NCBI GenBank assembly: GCA_003254905.1
Contig: QANU01062782.1
Coordinates: 838,465 to 902,464 of the forward strand
Direction of reading: 5' to 3'
Length of the DNA stretch: 64,000 bases
Source: Nissolia schottii
Lineage: Eukaryota > Streptophyta > Magnoliopsida > Fabales > Fabaceae
The notes beneath the pieces were generated by a model. It saw nothing but the letters and a program-made list of their open reading frames with translations, searched no databases and was not told the origin of the DNA. Position 1 is the stretch's first letter. Every line of letters starts with the position of its first letter. Both the position numbers and the translations under genes were made by a program. This document shows positions 49,097 through 62,682 of this stretch, piece after piece.

Positions 49097-49262
49097 ATGG
49101 GGTTGGTCCAAGTGGTAAGCAGCTCAGCTCAGTAAGTGCTTCGAGACTTTGTGTACGTAATTATCACCGCTGGAAGACTCACTCAACACAGCCAAGTGTG
49201 CAATCCAGATTAGTCAAAGTAAAGCTTTGGAATCGGACAGACAACTAATATATATATATATA
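49097..49262 (+). mobile_element. SINE-like sequence
   Basis: GGGGTTGGTCCAAGTGGTAAGCAG resembles the A-box region of plant tRNA-derived SINEs. A weak B-box-like AGTGTGCAATCC follows, and the block ends in (TA)n. The A-to-B spacing is longer than usual and no target duplication was found, so the call is tentative. Confidence 0.3.
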
Positions 49263-52200
49263 GATTCTTCTTTCGATACCCATGTTTTTATAAGGTTATC
49301 GATACCTTTTTATGTTTTAACAATCAAGATTTACTTTCAGGTTTAAAATATTACCTTAAATTGCATTATGGTGGCTGTGCCAGTCTTGAGGGCCTAATGA
49401 GTCATGACTCAACCCATATCAAGCATTTAACCCGTATCAAGCTTTTAGTGCCATTTATTTTGAAGTTGTAACATCAATTGAAAGGTGCAGAACTCCTTTG
49501 AAGGAAAAACCAAAACGAAGTACTGCTACCTATTTCATTCTTGCTCCCCACTTCCATATATGGTGGGGTTGGAGGGTCACAACTCACAAGGCACTTTGCT
49601 AGTGCAAATTCTTGACTATCTTATGATGATTGAGCAGCAAAGCCACGTTCACATGCCGCTGAGTGGACAACTATATATGCCGAAACTCAAGTTTTGAACT
49701 AAATTCGGCTAATTTTGAGAGGGTTTTATTTATTTAAATTTTTTGTGTTTTTATCTCTCTTCTTCTTACTAAACATGGTAAATTTAAAGGAATGTTTAGA
49801 TTCAACAAAAGGATAAACGATAATCTAAAATTTCGATAAGCAATTTTACTCTAACCATAGCATGTGATATAACAATAAAACACAATAGTTATGAGATTGA
49901 CATTAGGAATACTTGAAATGACAGAAGATGGTGAATGCATAATTAGCTTTATACCGGAGAGAAATCCAAAATTAGGATTAATGGTGAGAGATTAATACTC
50001 TTAATCTTTATTAGGTCAAATGTGTGTCAATAGGACAACCAAATATCCTATTACTACTCCTATTCTATATTAGAAGTAGGATACTCTCTCTGTAAAACAG
50101 ATTGATGGGTTAAGCCTTCTCATCATGGCAAACACAAACAGAGAGACTCATAATCAAATTCACTAACGAGTCGTGCTTAACAATAATAAGTCTAATAACA
50201 ATAATGTTTATAGAATAATTGGACTTAACAAAATAATAATAATTACTTTTACATCAAATTAATATGAGTTTTAAATTAACTTATGTTAGTCCACACAAAA
50301 TCTCTAACAATCTCTCATTTGGACAACATAAGTTAAACAATAATTCCCAGATTAACCTAACAATACATGATCACAATAAAATGTCAAAGTTGACAGCACT
50401 CTCAACAAAACGGTCCAATATTCTCGACAATAATCCAGAAAATCATACTCGAAGGAGTGTTGATATCATACATGTAAGGCACTCATTTCTCGGTAACCCA
50501 ACAAAATGTGATATATGGGTAAATGAGAATGCACAACAATAAAATTACATATCTGAATGCAATCAAAGCAATTCCCAAAAAAATGACCGAACATCCGCCC
50601 AAGATATTATATGAGATCTAAAAAATTTCAACACAACAACAAAATGAGACTGAGTTTGAAATGTATCAAAAAATGTGTCATATGAACATAAAAAGCGCTC
50701 ACAATAACAATAGATCAATAACATATGGTAACAATGCTTCCGCCCCAGATGCTTCTGAGATGCAACAAAATATTTTAGTACAAATATTGAGACAGATCCA
50801 ATATATCTCAATTATATGCCATTACACAACATTGTGTCAATAATTAAGTTGTGCAAACTTAAATGACATTCACAATAACACAAGGTCATAACGAACCTAT
50901 AGAACAAACCCTCACTAACCCAAAACACCAAAATGACCTCATTATACCCTTAAAGGTTGCTAGCCATTGGTTAGGGGATCAACAACAACAAGTTTTCTAG
51001 TAACTTAATTGACAAGAGTCTACCACAATATGCCATATACAAAATGAAATGACACAAAATAATATATGTGGCAAAATATTATTTAGTCTTAAGACAATAA
51101 TGACAATATATATTACTCTCACTAATCCAACATATTAAAACAAACACAAAATTTTCATTAAAGATTGCAATTTCAAAATGCTCTAATGGTTCATAGTGGA
51201 ATTTACGAAAAACTCTATGATCTAGTACTCAATGTGAGTTCAATAACTCATCATTATTCTATTTGACAACAAAATTACAAAACAAATAGAAACACCAAAG
51301 TGCAAAGTCACAAAAACTATGTTTATTACATAATTTTTAAAACATTAGTTTCACATAATCTGCCTATAAAATTTAAGGAGATCATAAGAGTCTATTTGAC
51401 ACTTTACAGCAAATATCTCCTTTCTGTCATCGAAAACTCATACAACAAGTCAATATTTTTCTGAGCATAAAATTAGTTTACTAACAGCGGAAGCAACTTT
51501 TGGACCTATAATCAACAATAATTAAGGGCATAACATAATATAAAGTCTATAATTCCCATGAAACAAAATTTCAATATGTTGGGGAGTAACAATACAATCA
51601 AAGAGATTTAACAATGTCTTTAATTAAGGTTCTAAAATTTAAAGTGATGACAAACCAAAAGGTAGAGAAAATCAGAAATCAAATAATATTTTCTCACATA
51701 TTAATAATTTTCTCATGTTCAATTAATTGGGCAATTAATTTAACTAGAGCACTTATATTATTGCAATCCCGTCGAAGGGTCCCGAATTACAATATACAAG
51801 TCTCCTACTTGATAGAGAAAAATAATATTATCAACATTGTAAAAAAATTACTTGCAATGTAGATAAAATATAATTATTTTTTTCTCTATTAAACAATGAT
51901 TATTTCAAATAATGTTACACCGAAGAGTATACCCTTTTTTACACAATCCAAGAACATTCACAATTCATTAAAAAATAATTTGATTTAACAAGGATAAATT
52001 TCACCAAAAGTGAAAACAAAATTCATGAAACTTTTGGATTGTTACAAAATGGCAAATGAAGCTCTTTCATGCAATGTAATTCCTTTGGGGAATCTCAATA
52101 TTATAATGCATGAGCAGAGTCTTTCCACAAACAATAAAATTATGTCCCTAAAGCTAGTACTGAGATCAGGACACACTCAAAAAACATAATTATCAAATCA

Positions 52201-52292
52201 TTAAAAATTATGTTAATAAAGACAAACCGAATGGTAAGTTCATTATTAATACAATCCTCAATATCACACAAGTAAAAAATCTGATGGTAAAG
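49263..52292. other. AT-rich spacer, no gene recognised
   Basis: About 3 kb with only short, unconserved frames. Parts (50100-50340, 51700-51870) have the look of dispersed repeat DNA, but I see no ends, coding motif or RNA gene. Confidence 0.5.
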
Positions 52293-53743
52293 GTTTGTAA
52301 GGAAAACTGCATTAATTTTGGCCACGATTACCGTCGGATACTATACCCAAATAGTAAAATTAACGGTAATAGTTGGCACCAAGTGGCGCGGGGTTAGGCG
52401 AAATTTGAGGGACAAATGTGCTCCCCATGCATGTGGCGTTCGTGTTGTTACCGTTGGAAATGTCTGAAGGTAAAAGGGTCGAAATACATAGAGACACACG
52501 TTTTTCTCACATTTGTAATGTTGAACGAATTACCGTTAGAATTATCCAACGGTAAGGGTATCGAAATATGAACAAATGTGCGTGTTCTCCATGCGTGCAA
52601 CGTTCGAATAGTTACCATCGAAAAAAACCAATGATAACAATCTCAAAATATGAACAGATGCATGTGCTCCCCACGCGCTCCCCATGGGTGTAACAATTGA
52701 ATAGTTACTGTCAGGAAAAAAATCGACGATAACAGTCCCAAAATATGAAAGGACACATGTTTTCCCGTGCTTCTAACGGATGTCTAATTACCGAATTTAT
52801 TCAACGATAATGACTCGATATATAGAGCTTCTCCGTTCCCTCACTTCCATTTTCTCCTCTGCGCCTCTCCACTGCATACTCTCCTCCTCTACGTCTTCTC
52901 CACCTTCCTCCTCCGATTTCGACATCGCCGTTATCGCCAACTCCGCCATCGGACTGCCATCGTCCGCCACAACGATTGGCTCTATTAGATAGCCACTATC
53001 GGCACAGCAACCACCACCGGAGGTAGCCGCCGCCACCACCGATAGGTTAGTTATAGCTTTTTTTTCGGTTAGTTTTAGTTTTATTTTACTTTTTTAGTTT
53101 TAGTTTTAGTTTCAGTTTTATATCAGGTTAGTTTCAGTTTTATACCTTTGAGAATCCATAGTTTTATTAAGTTGTGTGCTGTTTGTTTCAATGGTAACTC
53201 GTTTTTTTATTAATAATGATACACTTTCATAAAAAATTATTAAAATTTAATTTTTTAATAAATAATTACTTTATTTTCTTAAAATCTTTATTATTGATCT
53301 TTTGTTTTTTACAAAAAGTATGTGGTTACTAATACCATGAGTACTTATAATTCGCTTAGTTAATTATTTGAATTTAAACATTAAAAAATTATTAATATGA
53401 TAATCATCCGGGTAATACATAAGTAAGTATTTTAGAACAAATAATGGATAAAAATAAAAAATAAAATAAGCAAATAAATCATAATAAAACAAAACACACA
53501 TGCTTAAATATTTTATCATATAGATTATTGAGTTTAGGGTGGGACAACATTTGATCTTACATTAAAGGTATAAAATAAAATATTATTTTATGTTTTAGTT
53601 TAGGGTTTATGGATATTTTATTAGATTAATTTGAATATGTTATTTGGATATAAATGTCAATGTGTTATTTGGATATTTTATGTTAATTGGATTTTTTTCT
53701 ATGTTTTATTTTCTTTAATATGACTGATAAAAGAAAGAGGTAG

Positions 53744-55540
53744 ATGCCCAACTACCATCCTGCATCTGCTAGGCGGGGTAGTAGAGGGAGGGACAAAGGC
53801 AGGCAGACGGGGTCAACGTCGAGCAGCACACTGGTGTCGTCAAGCCCAGCCATTAGGGACGGTTTTATATTGACCTCGAGCTTTAGGGAGGTCGTAGGAG
53901 AAGACCACCCTTCGGGGTCAGGTGACCTCATTCGTTATCACAGGCGGCGAGGTTTGGGAGTTACGCCGCTCAGGCTACTCCACCACCTCCTCCAACAGCA
54001 CAATCGTTGCAACCGCCACAGTCGGAGACTCCCACTGGCATCCAGTTACAGGGATCCGCCACACAACGAGGGTGGATGAGGATCCGACTGGACGAGAATA
54101 ATAGTGGGTAAGTATTGTTAATTATTTTTGTTTTATTTTGTACTTGCAATTTATTTAATTGTTGTAACATTACTAATATATATTGTTGATTATGTTTGTA
54201 TATATAGGTGGATTCCCCATGAGGCTGCAAGCCACGCGGTGATAAAGACTCTGAAAAAATGCTATAACAGAGTCGTCTCTAAGTGGCAGGAGTACAGCAG
54301 TGAGGAGAAGGATCACCTCTTCAATGTTTGGAAGGTATTTTAAAAAATAATAATAACTATAAGTTTGGCTTCAAATAAATTATTTATCTAATTAATTACT
54401 AATGTTTTAATGTTTGTATATATTTTTAGGATCATTTTGAGTACGATCCTTCCGAAGAAGTCAGTATGAAGAAGGCATTTAACTACCAGGCCGACAGGCA
54501 TCTCCAACAACTGCTAGGGGACATCCCTTCGGGTAAGGACAAAGACCCAAACTGTTTGACCCTTGAGCAACTTGCTCAGCTAAACACTTATTGGGCCTCA
54601 AACGAGTTTAAGACTCAATCTAAGAACTCTAAGCGTGCCCAGATACAGGGTTAGGAGGGCAGTGTTCACACTAGAAGCTCTGCGAGCTTGCCCTTCATAC
54701 GCCTCAAGATGGTAATTGCCTTAATTTATTTTACAATTATTAGTTGTTGTATTTCAATTTTTTATTTAAATATCAAGTATATAATTTAAACTAATATTTA
54801 AACAATTAAATATGCAGCGCAACCAGATGGGTCGGGAGCCGAATGAGGTGGGGCTGTTTGGTCGAGACCCACACCACGAAGGTTGACAAGTCTTGGTGGG
54901 TCGACACTTGCTACCAAGAAACCATTGTGATTAATTTTTACATTCACTATACAATTATAATTTTTCCTTACTATTTTAATTTTCTATATTAATAATTATT
55001 AATTTTTTTGTAGGCTGCATTTGACGAGGCACTTTAGGCTGCCCAAACTCAGCAAGCTAAGAGTGCACCCTAGGTACCGAGCTAGCACCTGTGGATGAGA
55101 ACGTGGTCTGGCTAGAAGTGGTTAGCGGTATGAACCGCAACCGCGTGTACGGCCGGGGGACACAACTCTCAATTACATCGAGGGGGCCTTAATGAGTTTC
55201 TGGATCTACCAATCCATCGTCAGGGTCAGAAGCTAACGAGCTCCGAGAGCATGTCTTCAAATTGAACCAGCAGCTGCATTAGCAGACACTGCAGCTAGAG
55301 GAGATGCGGCAGAAGGGGAGGAATCAGAATAGGCAAATTAACGACAAGCTAAAAAAGTTGCGGGCCTGCTTTGGCGGCTCTGTTCGATGAGAGAATAGTA
55401 GAAGTGGTGCCCCTGACATGCTTAGTAATATGCTGATAACCTCTGATGACAAATGTTGCAGGAGACGATGCCGCCTACAACAATGGTGCCTCTGATGGCG
55501 CCCCTTCTAACGATGATGCAACGAATTTAGGAGCTTAACG
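53744..55540 (+). pseudogene. Transposase_24 (Ptta/En/Spm) gene of the CACTA element
   Basis: The exon at about 54207-54336 reads ASHAVIKTLKKCY..VVSKWQEYSSEEKDHLFNVWK. After an intron, 54430-54654 reads DHFEYDPSEEVSMKKAFNYQADRHLQQLLGDIP..YWASNEFKTQSKNSKRAQ. This is the plant transposase_24 family pattern (FxYDPxxE..AF..RA, then YWxSxEFKxxSxxNKxxR). The 5' part (53744-54079) is Arg/Ser-rich. Downstream (55010-55540), traces of the QQQTLQLEEMRQ coiled coil and the C-terminal region remain, interrupted by several stops. It is not expected to be functional. Confidence 0.7.
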
Positions 55541-55959
55541 TTTTTTGTTGTTTTTTTAACGATTTTATGTATTTTAAACTTAATTTCTTTTGTATTTGAA
55601 CTTGTTACTCTTATTTTAATCAATATTATTGTTCGTATTTATACCATTAATCATCAGAGCATCACTTACTCTGAAGATTCTTTAGTTATGCTAATTTGTA
55701 CATATGAATATTTAATTAATAGTAGTTGGAAATTTCTATTTATACTTATGTAACTCTCACAATCACCATAGGCAATTAAAAACTCATAATATGGGCGGTG
55801 CACATTCTCCAAAACAATTACCCCTCCTTTTATTAACAATGAACGATTGAGTAATGTTTTGCAATAAACAGAAAAATAAAGTGACCAACAACAATAACAT
55901 TAATTAAAGAGTTAAGTGTTTCAGGGCCCAAAATTCAAAGAAAATGAGCTAAAATAAGA

Positions 55960-56390
55960 GTCACAGAAGCATCTCGCACGAGACATAGCAAACAGAGAGC
56001 AATATCGAAGTTTTGGAAGTCATCCCATGAGAGGTGTCCATGCGTGAGACAAATACAACAGAAATAAAAAATTGAGATTTTGTAAGGCGTCTTGCGCGAG
56101 ACGCTTAGTCATCTCGTGGAGACGTAGTACCGTTGGAGTTTACTGATGGTAACAACCATAAATCCTAAATCTTAAACCCTAAATAGTGAAGGGTATTACC
56201 ATCTGATATTACCTTTGGTAACAACCCTAAAGAATTCATCTTGTGTGAGATGTCAATTCATCTCGCGCGAAATGTCCATTTATCTTGCACGAGATGTCCA
56301 TTCATCTCGCACGATATAAATAACACAAAAAGTACAGATTGAGACTCTGGAAGGCGTCTCACGCGAGATTAGTGTCATGTCACACAAGAG
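55960..56390. repeat. Cluster of palindromic CATCTCGCGCGAGATG-type motifs
   Basis: At least eight variants occur within about 430 bp, spaced 15-60 bp apart: CATCTCGCACGAGA, CGTCTTGCGCGAGACG, CATCTCGCGCGAAATG, CATCTTGCACGAGATG, CATCTCGCACGATA, CGTCTCACGCGAGA and others. Each is a near-perfect inverted repeat. They lie inside the CACTA region beside the middle subterminal block and differ from the TACCGTCGG motif. Confidence 0.75.
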
Positions 56391-57360
56391 CAGTATCGTC
56401 AGATTTTGTGGACAATAACAATCCTAAACCCTAAACCCTAAATGGTGTAGGACATTATTGTCAAAAAAATTTGATAGTAACAAAAATGAAAATTTGCCAA
56501 ATTTTTGCGCCATTTTTTTGTACCGTCGAAAATTGTGAAAAAAAAAAGTTAATGGTAATCCTTTAAATTAAATGATGCATTTCAATAAAGCATTTATAGT
56601 TTGACTATTTCTCGTTACAGTAAAAAATATCTGACGATAATGTTTTGAAAATTAACTTACTCGAATACCATTTCCCTCTTTTTCTTCTTTCTCTCATTTC
56701 TCTTCTGCGCTTCTCTCATCTCCTCCTTCCTCCACCACCACCAACACTACACTGCCACCACCAGCACTTCCCACAACTCTTCCACCATCTCACTAAACCA
56801 CTAAAAAAAAAAGCCTCTTCCACCACAACCATCTGCTGCCACTACCACCACCACTTCTTACTAGGTCATTAAATAATTACTACTCTATTTTTATTTTATT
56901 CAATTTTATAAATAATGTAAATTTCTAATTGATTTTTTTGTGTGGTGATATGTTTATTTAAGAGATTGAAGGAGCCATTCATTTTGCGAATTGAAGGAGT
57001 CATTGAATTTTGTAACAACATTTAGGTATGTATATATGAACTTACGTAGGATAGAGACTTGTTTTCTTAAGATAGATTTGTAGGATTGAAGTTGTATGGC
57101 TGGACTGGGAGAAGGAACGTTCAACGTTTCATTTTGAACTTGTTTGAATTGTTGTACTGGCAACGGTGATTACATGTTATTTGTGAATATTGGAGGAAAT
57201 TTATTTTAGAGTGGTTTATGAATAATTGTGTACAATTAAGAATGTATGTTGCAATAATGAAATTGAACTAAGATCATTAAATTCATGTCGGTTAATGCAA
57301 TATGCGTGTAGGATATGTGCAAACATGATTCCATCGAATAGATTTTAGATGTAAGATAGG

Positions 57361-58856
57361 TACTATGAAAATTAGGGAGTGATAAAACCAGAATTTTTCA
57401 AGGGTGTGGACTACTTTTGTGAAACAGTTAAATCAATTGATCAGTTTGTGATAGACCAAAGAGTTAGATGTCTATTTTTTCTTGCAAGCGGTGTAAGATA
57501 TTGGATGTTAAAATGATTAGAATGCATCTTTATAAGAATGAGTTTGAGCTGCATTATTGGATATGAACTGACCACGGAGAGGTCAACGTCAATGGTGTGA
57601 ATGATTTTAATAGGTGTCAGTATGAAGTGGAGAGTTCAAGTAAGTCTTATGTTGATGAACCAGAAACAATTAATGGTGATAGATATTTAGAAATGGTCAA
57701 CGATGCTTTTGGAGGTAACTTTGACATGCACAATGACAAATTACTACATGAAGAACCTAATCCAGATGCTAAGAATTTCTATAACTTGTTAGAGGAAGTA
57801 AATACTCCGGTGTGGGAAGGATCAGTTCATTCACGATTATCTGTGGCAACTAGGTTCTTGACTATGAAGTCAAATTCTAATCAAAACGAGAGATTATTCG
57901 ATCAGTGACTTGACTTCATTAAAGAGCTGACACCATCGGGGAATAAAATTCCAACAAAATTTTATAAGCTAAGAAAGTCTTTTTCTAAACTTGGCTTAAG
58001 GTCCTTCAAGATTATCTGTTACTGATTAGGTTGTATGTTGTACTATAATGATGATGTATACTTGAATCAATGCAAATTTTGTGGTTCTGATAGGTTTAAG
58101 CCGAGGATAGTTGTCCTTGAGAGATATAAGGATGTTGCTTTTAAACGAATGCATTACTTGCCTTTAATTCCAAGACTTAAGAGGTTATTTGCATTGATGA
58201 GCTCGACACCGCACATGACATGGCACTTTGAGAATAAAAGAAACGATGGTCGCATGACTCGCCCTTCTTATGGTGAAGTGTCAAAACACTTTGATAGAGT
58301 TTGCCCTGACTTCACTGCAAAACCTCAAAATGTGATATTAATGCTTTGTTATGATGGGTTTACCCCTAACAATCAGTTTAGGAAAGCTTACTCATGTTGG
58401 CCAGTAATCATTACATCGTATAATCTACCGCATGAGATGTGCATGAAAGACCCTTATCTGTTCTTATCTTGTGTAATTCTCAGTTCGAGCAACCCTAAAT
58501 CAACGATTGTTATTTTTCTTCAGCCTTTGATAGATAAATTGAACCAACTGCGGAATCCAGATGTGCTTAGATACAATGTGTCCAGGAAGTAGAATTTTGT
58601 ATTGAGGGCATCTTTGATGTGGACCATTAATGATTTTCCTGCTTATGGAATGTTGTTTGGATGGATGACACGGGGAACTTAAGCGTGTCCAATTTGTATG
58701 GAAGACATTAGAGTAACATGCAACATGCATAATTGAACTCTCTAACCTCCAACAAATGCAAATGATGAAGAAATCGACGTATACAATGATAACGAAGAAG
58801 AAGAAAAAGAGTTCAATGATGAACTTTGTTTTAAAAGTTACGATGACAGTTTTTAA
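57361..58856 (+). pseudogene. TNP2-like (transposase_21) gene of the CACTA element, internally deleted
   Basis: The line starts near KPEFFKGVDYFCETVKSIDQF (57381). It runs through an acidic spacer and then CMLYYNDD.YLNQCKFCGSDRF, VAFKRMHYLPLIPRLKRLFA, MTWHFENKR, SCWPVIITSYNLPHEMCMKDPYLFL and LQPLIDKLNQL. It ends TINDFPAYGML and CPICMEDIR. This is the classic order of plant TNP2 transposases. Several stops and shifts interrupt it (after NERLFDQ at 57906, after NVSRK at 58590, and others). After the zinc-finger-like CPICM it jumps to an acidic C-terminus (NDEEEEEKEF..KSYDDSF), so most of the second half is deleted. Confidence 0.8.
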
Positions 58857-58859
58857 CTT

Positions 58860-59400
58860 TCAGAATAGTATATGTAATTATTTGAGAATTTATAACACAA
58901 TTTCATTTGAATATTATGTATAATTTTCTTATTAAGTTTTATTACATAAATTCATTTTTAGTAGTTAATTAGTTATAAGGATAATTTATTATTTATATAT
59001 TAAAATAAATAGATAGCTATTTGATTGTATATTCTATTTAATTATCTATTATATTTAATAAAAACATTAATTAGATTAATTGAATGTACATCTATTTAAT
59101 AAAATTTTAAATTATACCTTTTAATTTTATATGGATTGTCATATTTTGGTATTAGATAACTATTAAATTATTTATTATAATTATTAAATATATTATCAAA
59201 TTTAATATTTATTTAATTAAATAATTATATAATTATATATTTATTTCATACATAATTTATAGAATTAAATAATAATTTAATTAATTTATTATTTAACTAC
59301 ATAATTATATTATTACATATATAATTAATTTATTGCATTAAATAATAAATTAATAATTTACATAATAATAAAAATAAAATGATAATTAAATAATAATTTT
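58860..59400. other. Extremely AT-rich block
   Basis: About 540 bp are almost wholly A and T (ATTTAATTAAATAATTATAT-type), between the TNP2 relic and the right subterminal repeats of the CACTA element. No gene is present. Confidence 0.8.
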
Positions 59401-59983
59401 TTTAAATTAATTATCTTTACCATCAGAAAATGGCCACAGTAATATACCGACGGGAATATTTCCAAAGTAGCAGTATAATATCCATAATTACTGTCTGTTA
59501 TATTAGACGGTAATTTGAACACTTTACCGTCGGTTATTGTTGACAATAAACCGTCATAAAATTATGTATAAATATCATTAAATTTTTGTCAGAATTAACC
59601 AATGGTAAACGAAATAAAATATTAATATTATTACCGTCAGTTATTGTCGATGATAATTCGTCATAAAATTATGTATAAATATCATTAAATTTCAATCATA
59701 ATTAACCAACAGTAAACAGAATAAAATATTAATATTATTACTGTCAATTTTATTCGACGGTAAACGGTTCAATATTAACTATTCCTGAACCATCATTAGC
59801 GTCGGTTGATACCGACACTAATTACCGTCAACTATGTAAATCCGATGGTAATAAATCACCATCGAGGCTATTATTGTCGGTACATTTGCGAACGGTAAAT
59901 CCGACGAAAAGCAAAAAATTTGACGATAATTGAAAAAAACTCCAACAGTAACTTCGGCGGTAACTAGCATTTTTCTTGTAATG

Positions 59984-60774
59984 TTTTTTAAGATAAAAAT
60001 TAAAATCTTATTATTTCATGTGTAATTAAAAACATATTTAACATAACTATCTATGATTGTTTTGCACTAATTTTTTTCACACCATTGAGAAGAAAACAAA
60101 ATATTTGGGAAGCAGTGATAATTTGCAGTCTTTTTCAAGAAGTTTAGATTTTTACGTGATGAGCCTATGTTTTTGAGTGAGTGTGAGTATTACCTTTATT
60201 TTAAAAGTTTCAAACAACATAACTAAAAAAATTAGTTACATGAAACAAGATTATACTAAAGAATCTCTTTATCATCCATTGCACAAAAAAACAAAAATTG
60301 AAAGAAATATGAGTTTAATTATCTATTATGAACTATCTTAAAATTTTTTACACTATCATTTAATTAAATATTATCATATAAAAAAATAATTTAATTTATT
60401 TATTTACTTACTTAAATAGTTATACATATAAAATAATTTAATAAAATTAGAGTGTAAAATGCATAACAATTATACTTAATAGCAATTAAACTCAAGAAGT
60501 ATATGATACACGAAAGTTGATCGAAGAAAATAAAACATCAAGCATATAGCTAACAAAAGAACAACAATACAAAAAGAATTAAAAAGAAAAAAAAATAAAA
60601 AAGAACAAAAATATTTCCCTCAAGAACTACATGAAAATAACATAAATGAAATTAATTCAAATGACAATTACACATCCACAAACAATGCAGCACTCAAATC
60701 AAAAGAGATCACCACAAACACACGAAATTAATTCAAATTCAACACAATTAATTTCTTCCCCAAACACACCCTAG
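59984..60774. other. AT-rich spacer and germin-like 3' flank
   Basis: No gene, RNA or element end is recognised. The part nearest 60775 is probably the 3' UTR of the germin-like gene on the minus strand. Confidence 0.5.
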
Positions 60775-62087
60775 CTAGAACTTGGACTGCAAATTGGTGA
60801 CAACATCCTTGTCCAATTGGAAAGCCCTCACAAGAACGTCACGAGGAATCTCCGGCACGGCCCCAAACACCGCATTGGCAACAGTAACCACCCCAGGGCT
60901 CTGGCTGCCGAGAGCCGCAATGGCAACGGCGCAGCCAGAACCCACGTTCCTCTGGTAGTGCACTAGACCCGCCGGGAAAACGAACACTTCGCCCTTCTTC
61001 AGCACCTTAGCGAAGAGACGGTTATCTGGATTTGACGTCACGAACCCAACCTCGAGGGTTCCGTCGATTACGGTGACGATCTCGGTGGCGCGTGGGTGCG
61101 TGTGGGGAGGGTTTACGCCCCACGGTGCGAAGTCGATGCGAGCGAGTGAGATTCCGAGGGTGTTGAGGCCTGGTAGCTGTGACACCGTGACCGGGGTTAC
61201 CCTGGATCCAACCGGGTTTGATGTGTTACCCGCCACGTGGAGCCCCGTGAAGAAGAAATCGTTGGCGTCTACGTGTTTGGGGTCTTTGCAAGCCACACCA
61301 TTCACTACTACTGCAACAATTGAATGTGTTGCAAGAATTTATTTTATTTTCAGATTGTGTTGGCTCAAGTCTTATTATAACTAAATGAGATTATAATGAA
61401 ATATGCATCATGTAATCTCATCTAATACTCTCTTGTATACAAATAAGAGCTTTTTAAAAAAATTTCACACTTATTAAAAAAATCAATAATATTACATAAA
61501 AAATATTTAAATTAATTTAAAAAATTTATCTTTTTTTATTTTTTCTTAATTCTTTTTATTAAATTTTCTCCCCCATTAAATAAGGGTAAGACATGAAAAT
61601 AAATAATTAATATTAAATTAACATTGTAAAATGAAAAATATTGGTGAACAATTTTTTTTCTTTTAAAAAGATTGTGGACGGAAGGAGGAGTAGATAAAGT
61701 GTGAGTAGACATAATATTAATTATGCGGAAAAAAAAGGTATGAACAACGGCTTTGATTAGTTAAAAAGAAATTCTTAATTGCTCTTTGAGTAAGAAAATT
61801 TTTGTTCTCATCCATTTATTATATGATATATTAATAAATGTGAGTCATCTTTATTTCTTAAATCATTAACATTCATTAAGATATAAATATTAAATTGATA
61901 AGAGAAGACCTTTATTTTGTTCAAGGAATAACTAAGAATTTCTCATGTTGTTAAAAGAGTGAATCTAATTACCTTGACTTTTGGGGTCTGCCACGCAAAA
62001 ATCCTGAAGAGGACTCTGATCAACAGCGGAGGCTAGTGTGAATGTGAGAGCTGTGAGGGCAAACAAGTGTAGTGCAAGGGAGGCCAT
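60775..62087 (-). CDS. Germin-like protein (apoplastic cupin)
   Basis: Two exons, 62087-61973 and 61310-60775, join in phase to give 216 aa, the usual size. Residues 1-21 form a signal peptide ([20 protein letters not shown]). C31 and C46 are placed for the conserved N-terminal disulphide. Cupin motif 1 is [10 protein letters not shown] (H108, H110, E115) and motif 2 is [11 protein letters not shown] (H156), so all four Mn ligands are present. N67 (NTS) is an N-glycosylation site. Germins are secreted, glycosylated, wall-associated hexamers; members variously act as oxalate oxidase, superoxide dismutase or polyphenol oxidase. Which activity applies cannot be read here. A TATA box lies 110 bp upstream of the ATG. 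Confidence 0.95.
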
Positions 62088-62196
62088 GATGGTGAATAAT
62101 ATTTTTAGGGATGTAGTAGAATGTGTAAGAAAACTATGCGATAGTTTCTTTGTGAAGTCTAGTGTGCTGTGGAAGAATTAGGGATTGTTTTCCATC

Positions 62197-62204
62197 TTTA
62201 TATA
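62197..62204 (-). promoter_or_regulatory. TATA box of the germin-like gene
   Basis: The minus strand reads CCCTATATAAAGATGG, a canonical plant TATA box, about 110 bp upstream of the start codon. Transcription should begin about 30 bp downstream, near 62165, leaving a leader of about 80 bases. Confidence 0.8.
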
Positions 62205-62682
62205 GGGAAATCCAGTCATGAAACTTGATGATTAATTAGAAGAAAGTCATTTTTTTGCCGCTCAAAAAACACGTATACGAACTAGTCATGCAGTTTGACC
62301 CCGTGGAAGGAAAATATATATCATTCGGATGGTGCGGTCTGTTCATGCATATAATCCAAAACATATACGTACGTACATGCCGGCTGCCAATGTGCCTTGA
62401 GATTTCACATTTGCATATAACTATAGTAAACATGAAGCTGCAAATGACATATGGAATTCATCCCTGATAGTGGTGTAGACATGTAATCTATATAAAGCCC
62501 TTCTTTGATAATTTAATCTGTATAAAGCTGAACTTAGGCAGCAGTGTTGTGCTGTTCCATTCAACTCAACTTAAACTTGGTGGTGGTCAAGGGCGGGGAA
62601 CATAACAGCGTCATTATGCGTTTGATGGTGGAAACCAGGCTCAATCAATTTTTATTCGTAAGGAACCACGATACAACTTTAA

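Larger units (their letters stand above)
52293..59983 (+). mobile_element. Decayed, composite CACTA (En/Spm-like) element
   Basis: The right end, read inward, is CATTACAAGAAAAATGC, close to the CACTACAAGAAAAA ends of plant CACTA elements. The left end is degenerate (GTTTGTAAGGAAAACTGCATTAATTTT). Both flanks are packed with the subterminal motif (T)TACCGTCGG and variants in both orientations (52330-52810 and 59410-59960). A third such block stands in the middle at 56130-56640. Two plus-strand coding regions survive: a transposase_24-like gene and a TNP2-like transposase. Both are broken. No 3-bp target duplication is evident. The middle block makes a fusion or nesting of two related elements likely. 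Confidence 0.75.

Noticed and set aside
49105-49180. Possible tRNA gene at GGTTGGTCCAAGTGGTAAGC
   Set aside because: The stretch resembles a tRNA D-arm, but no anticodon or T-arm pairing follows at the right spacing; a SINE-like relic is more likely.
50264-50542. 92-codon frame (KLTYVSPHKISNNLSF...)
   Set aside because: No recognised domain, AT-driven composition and no neighbouring splice or coding signal.
56645-56872. 75-codon frame with PPPPPTLHCHHQH
   Set aside because: CT-rich leader of the CACTA middle block, resembling 52800-53040; low complexity, not a protein gene.
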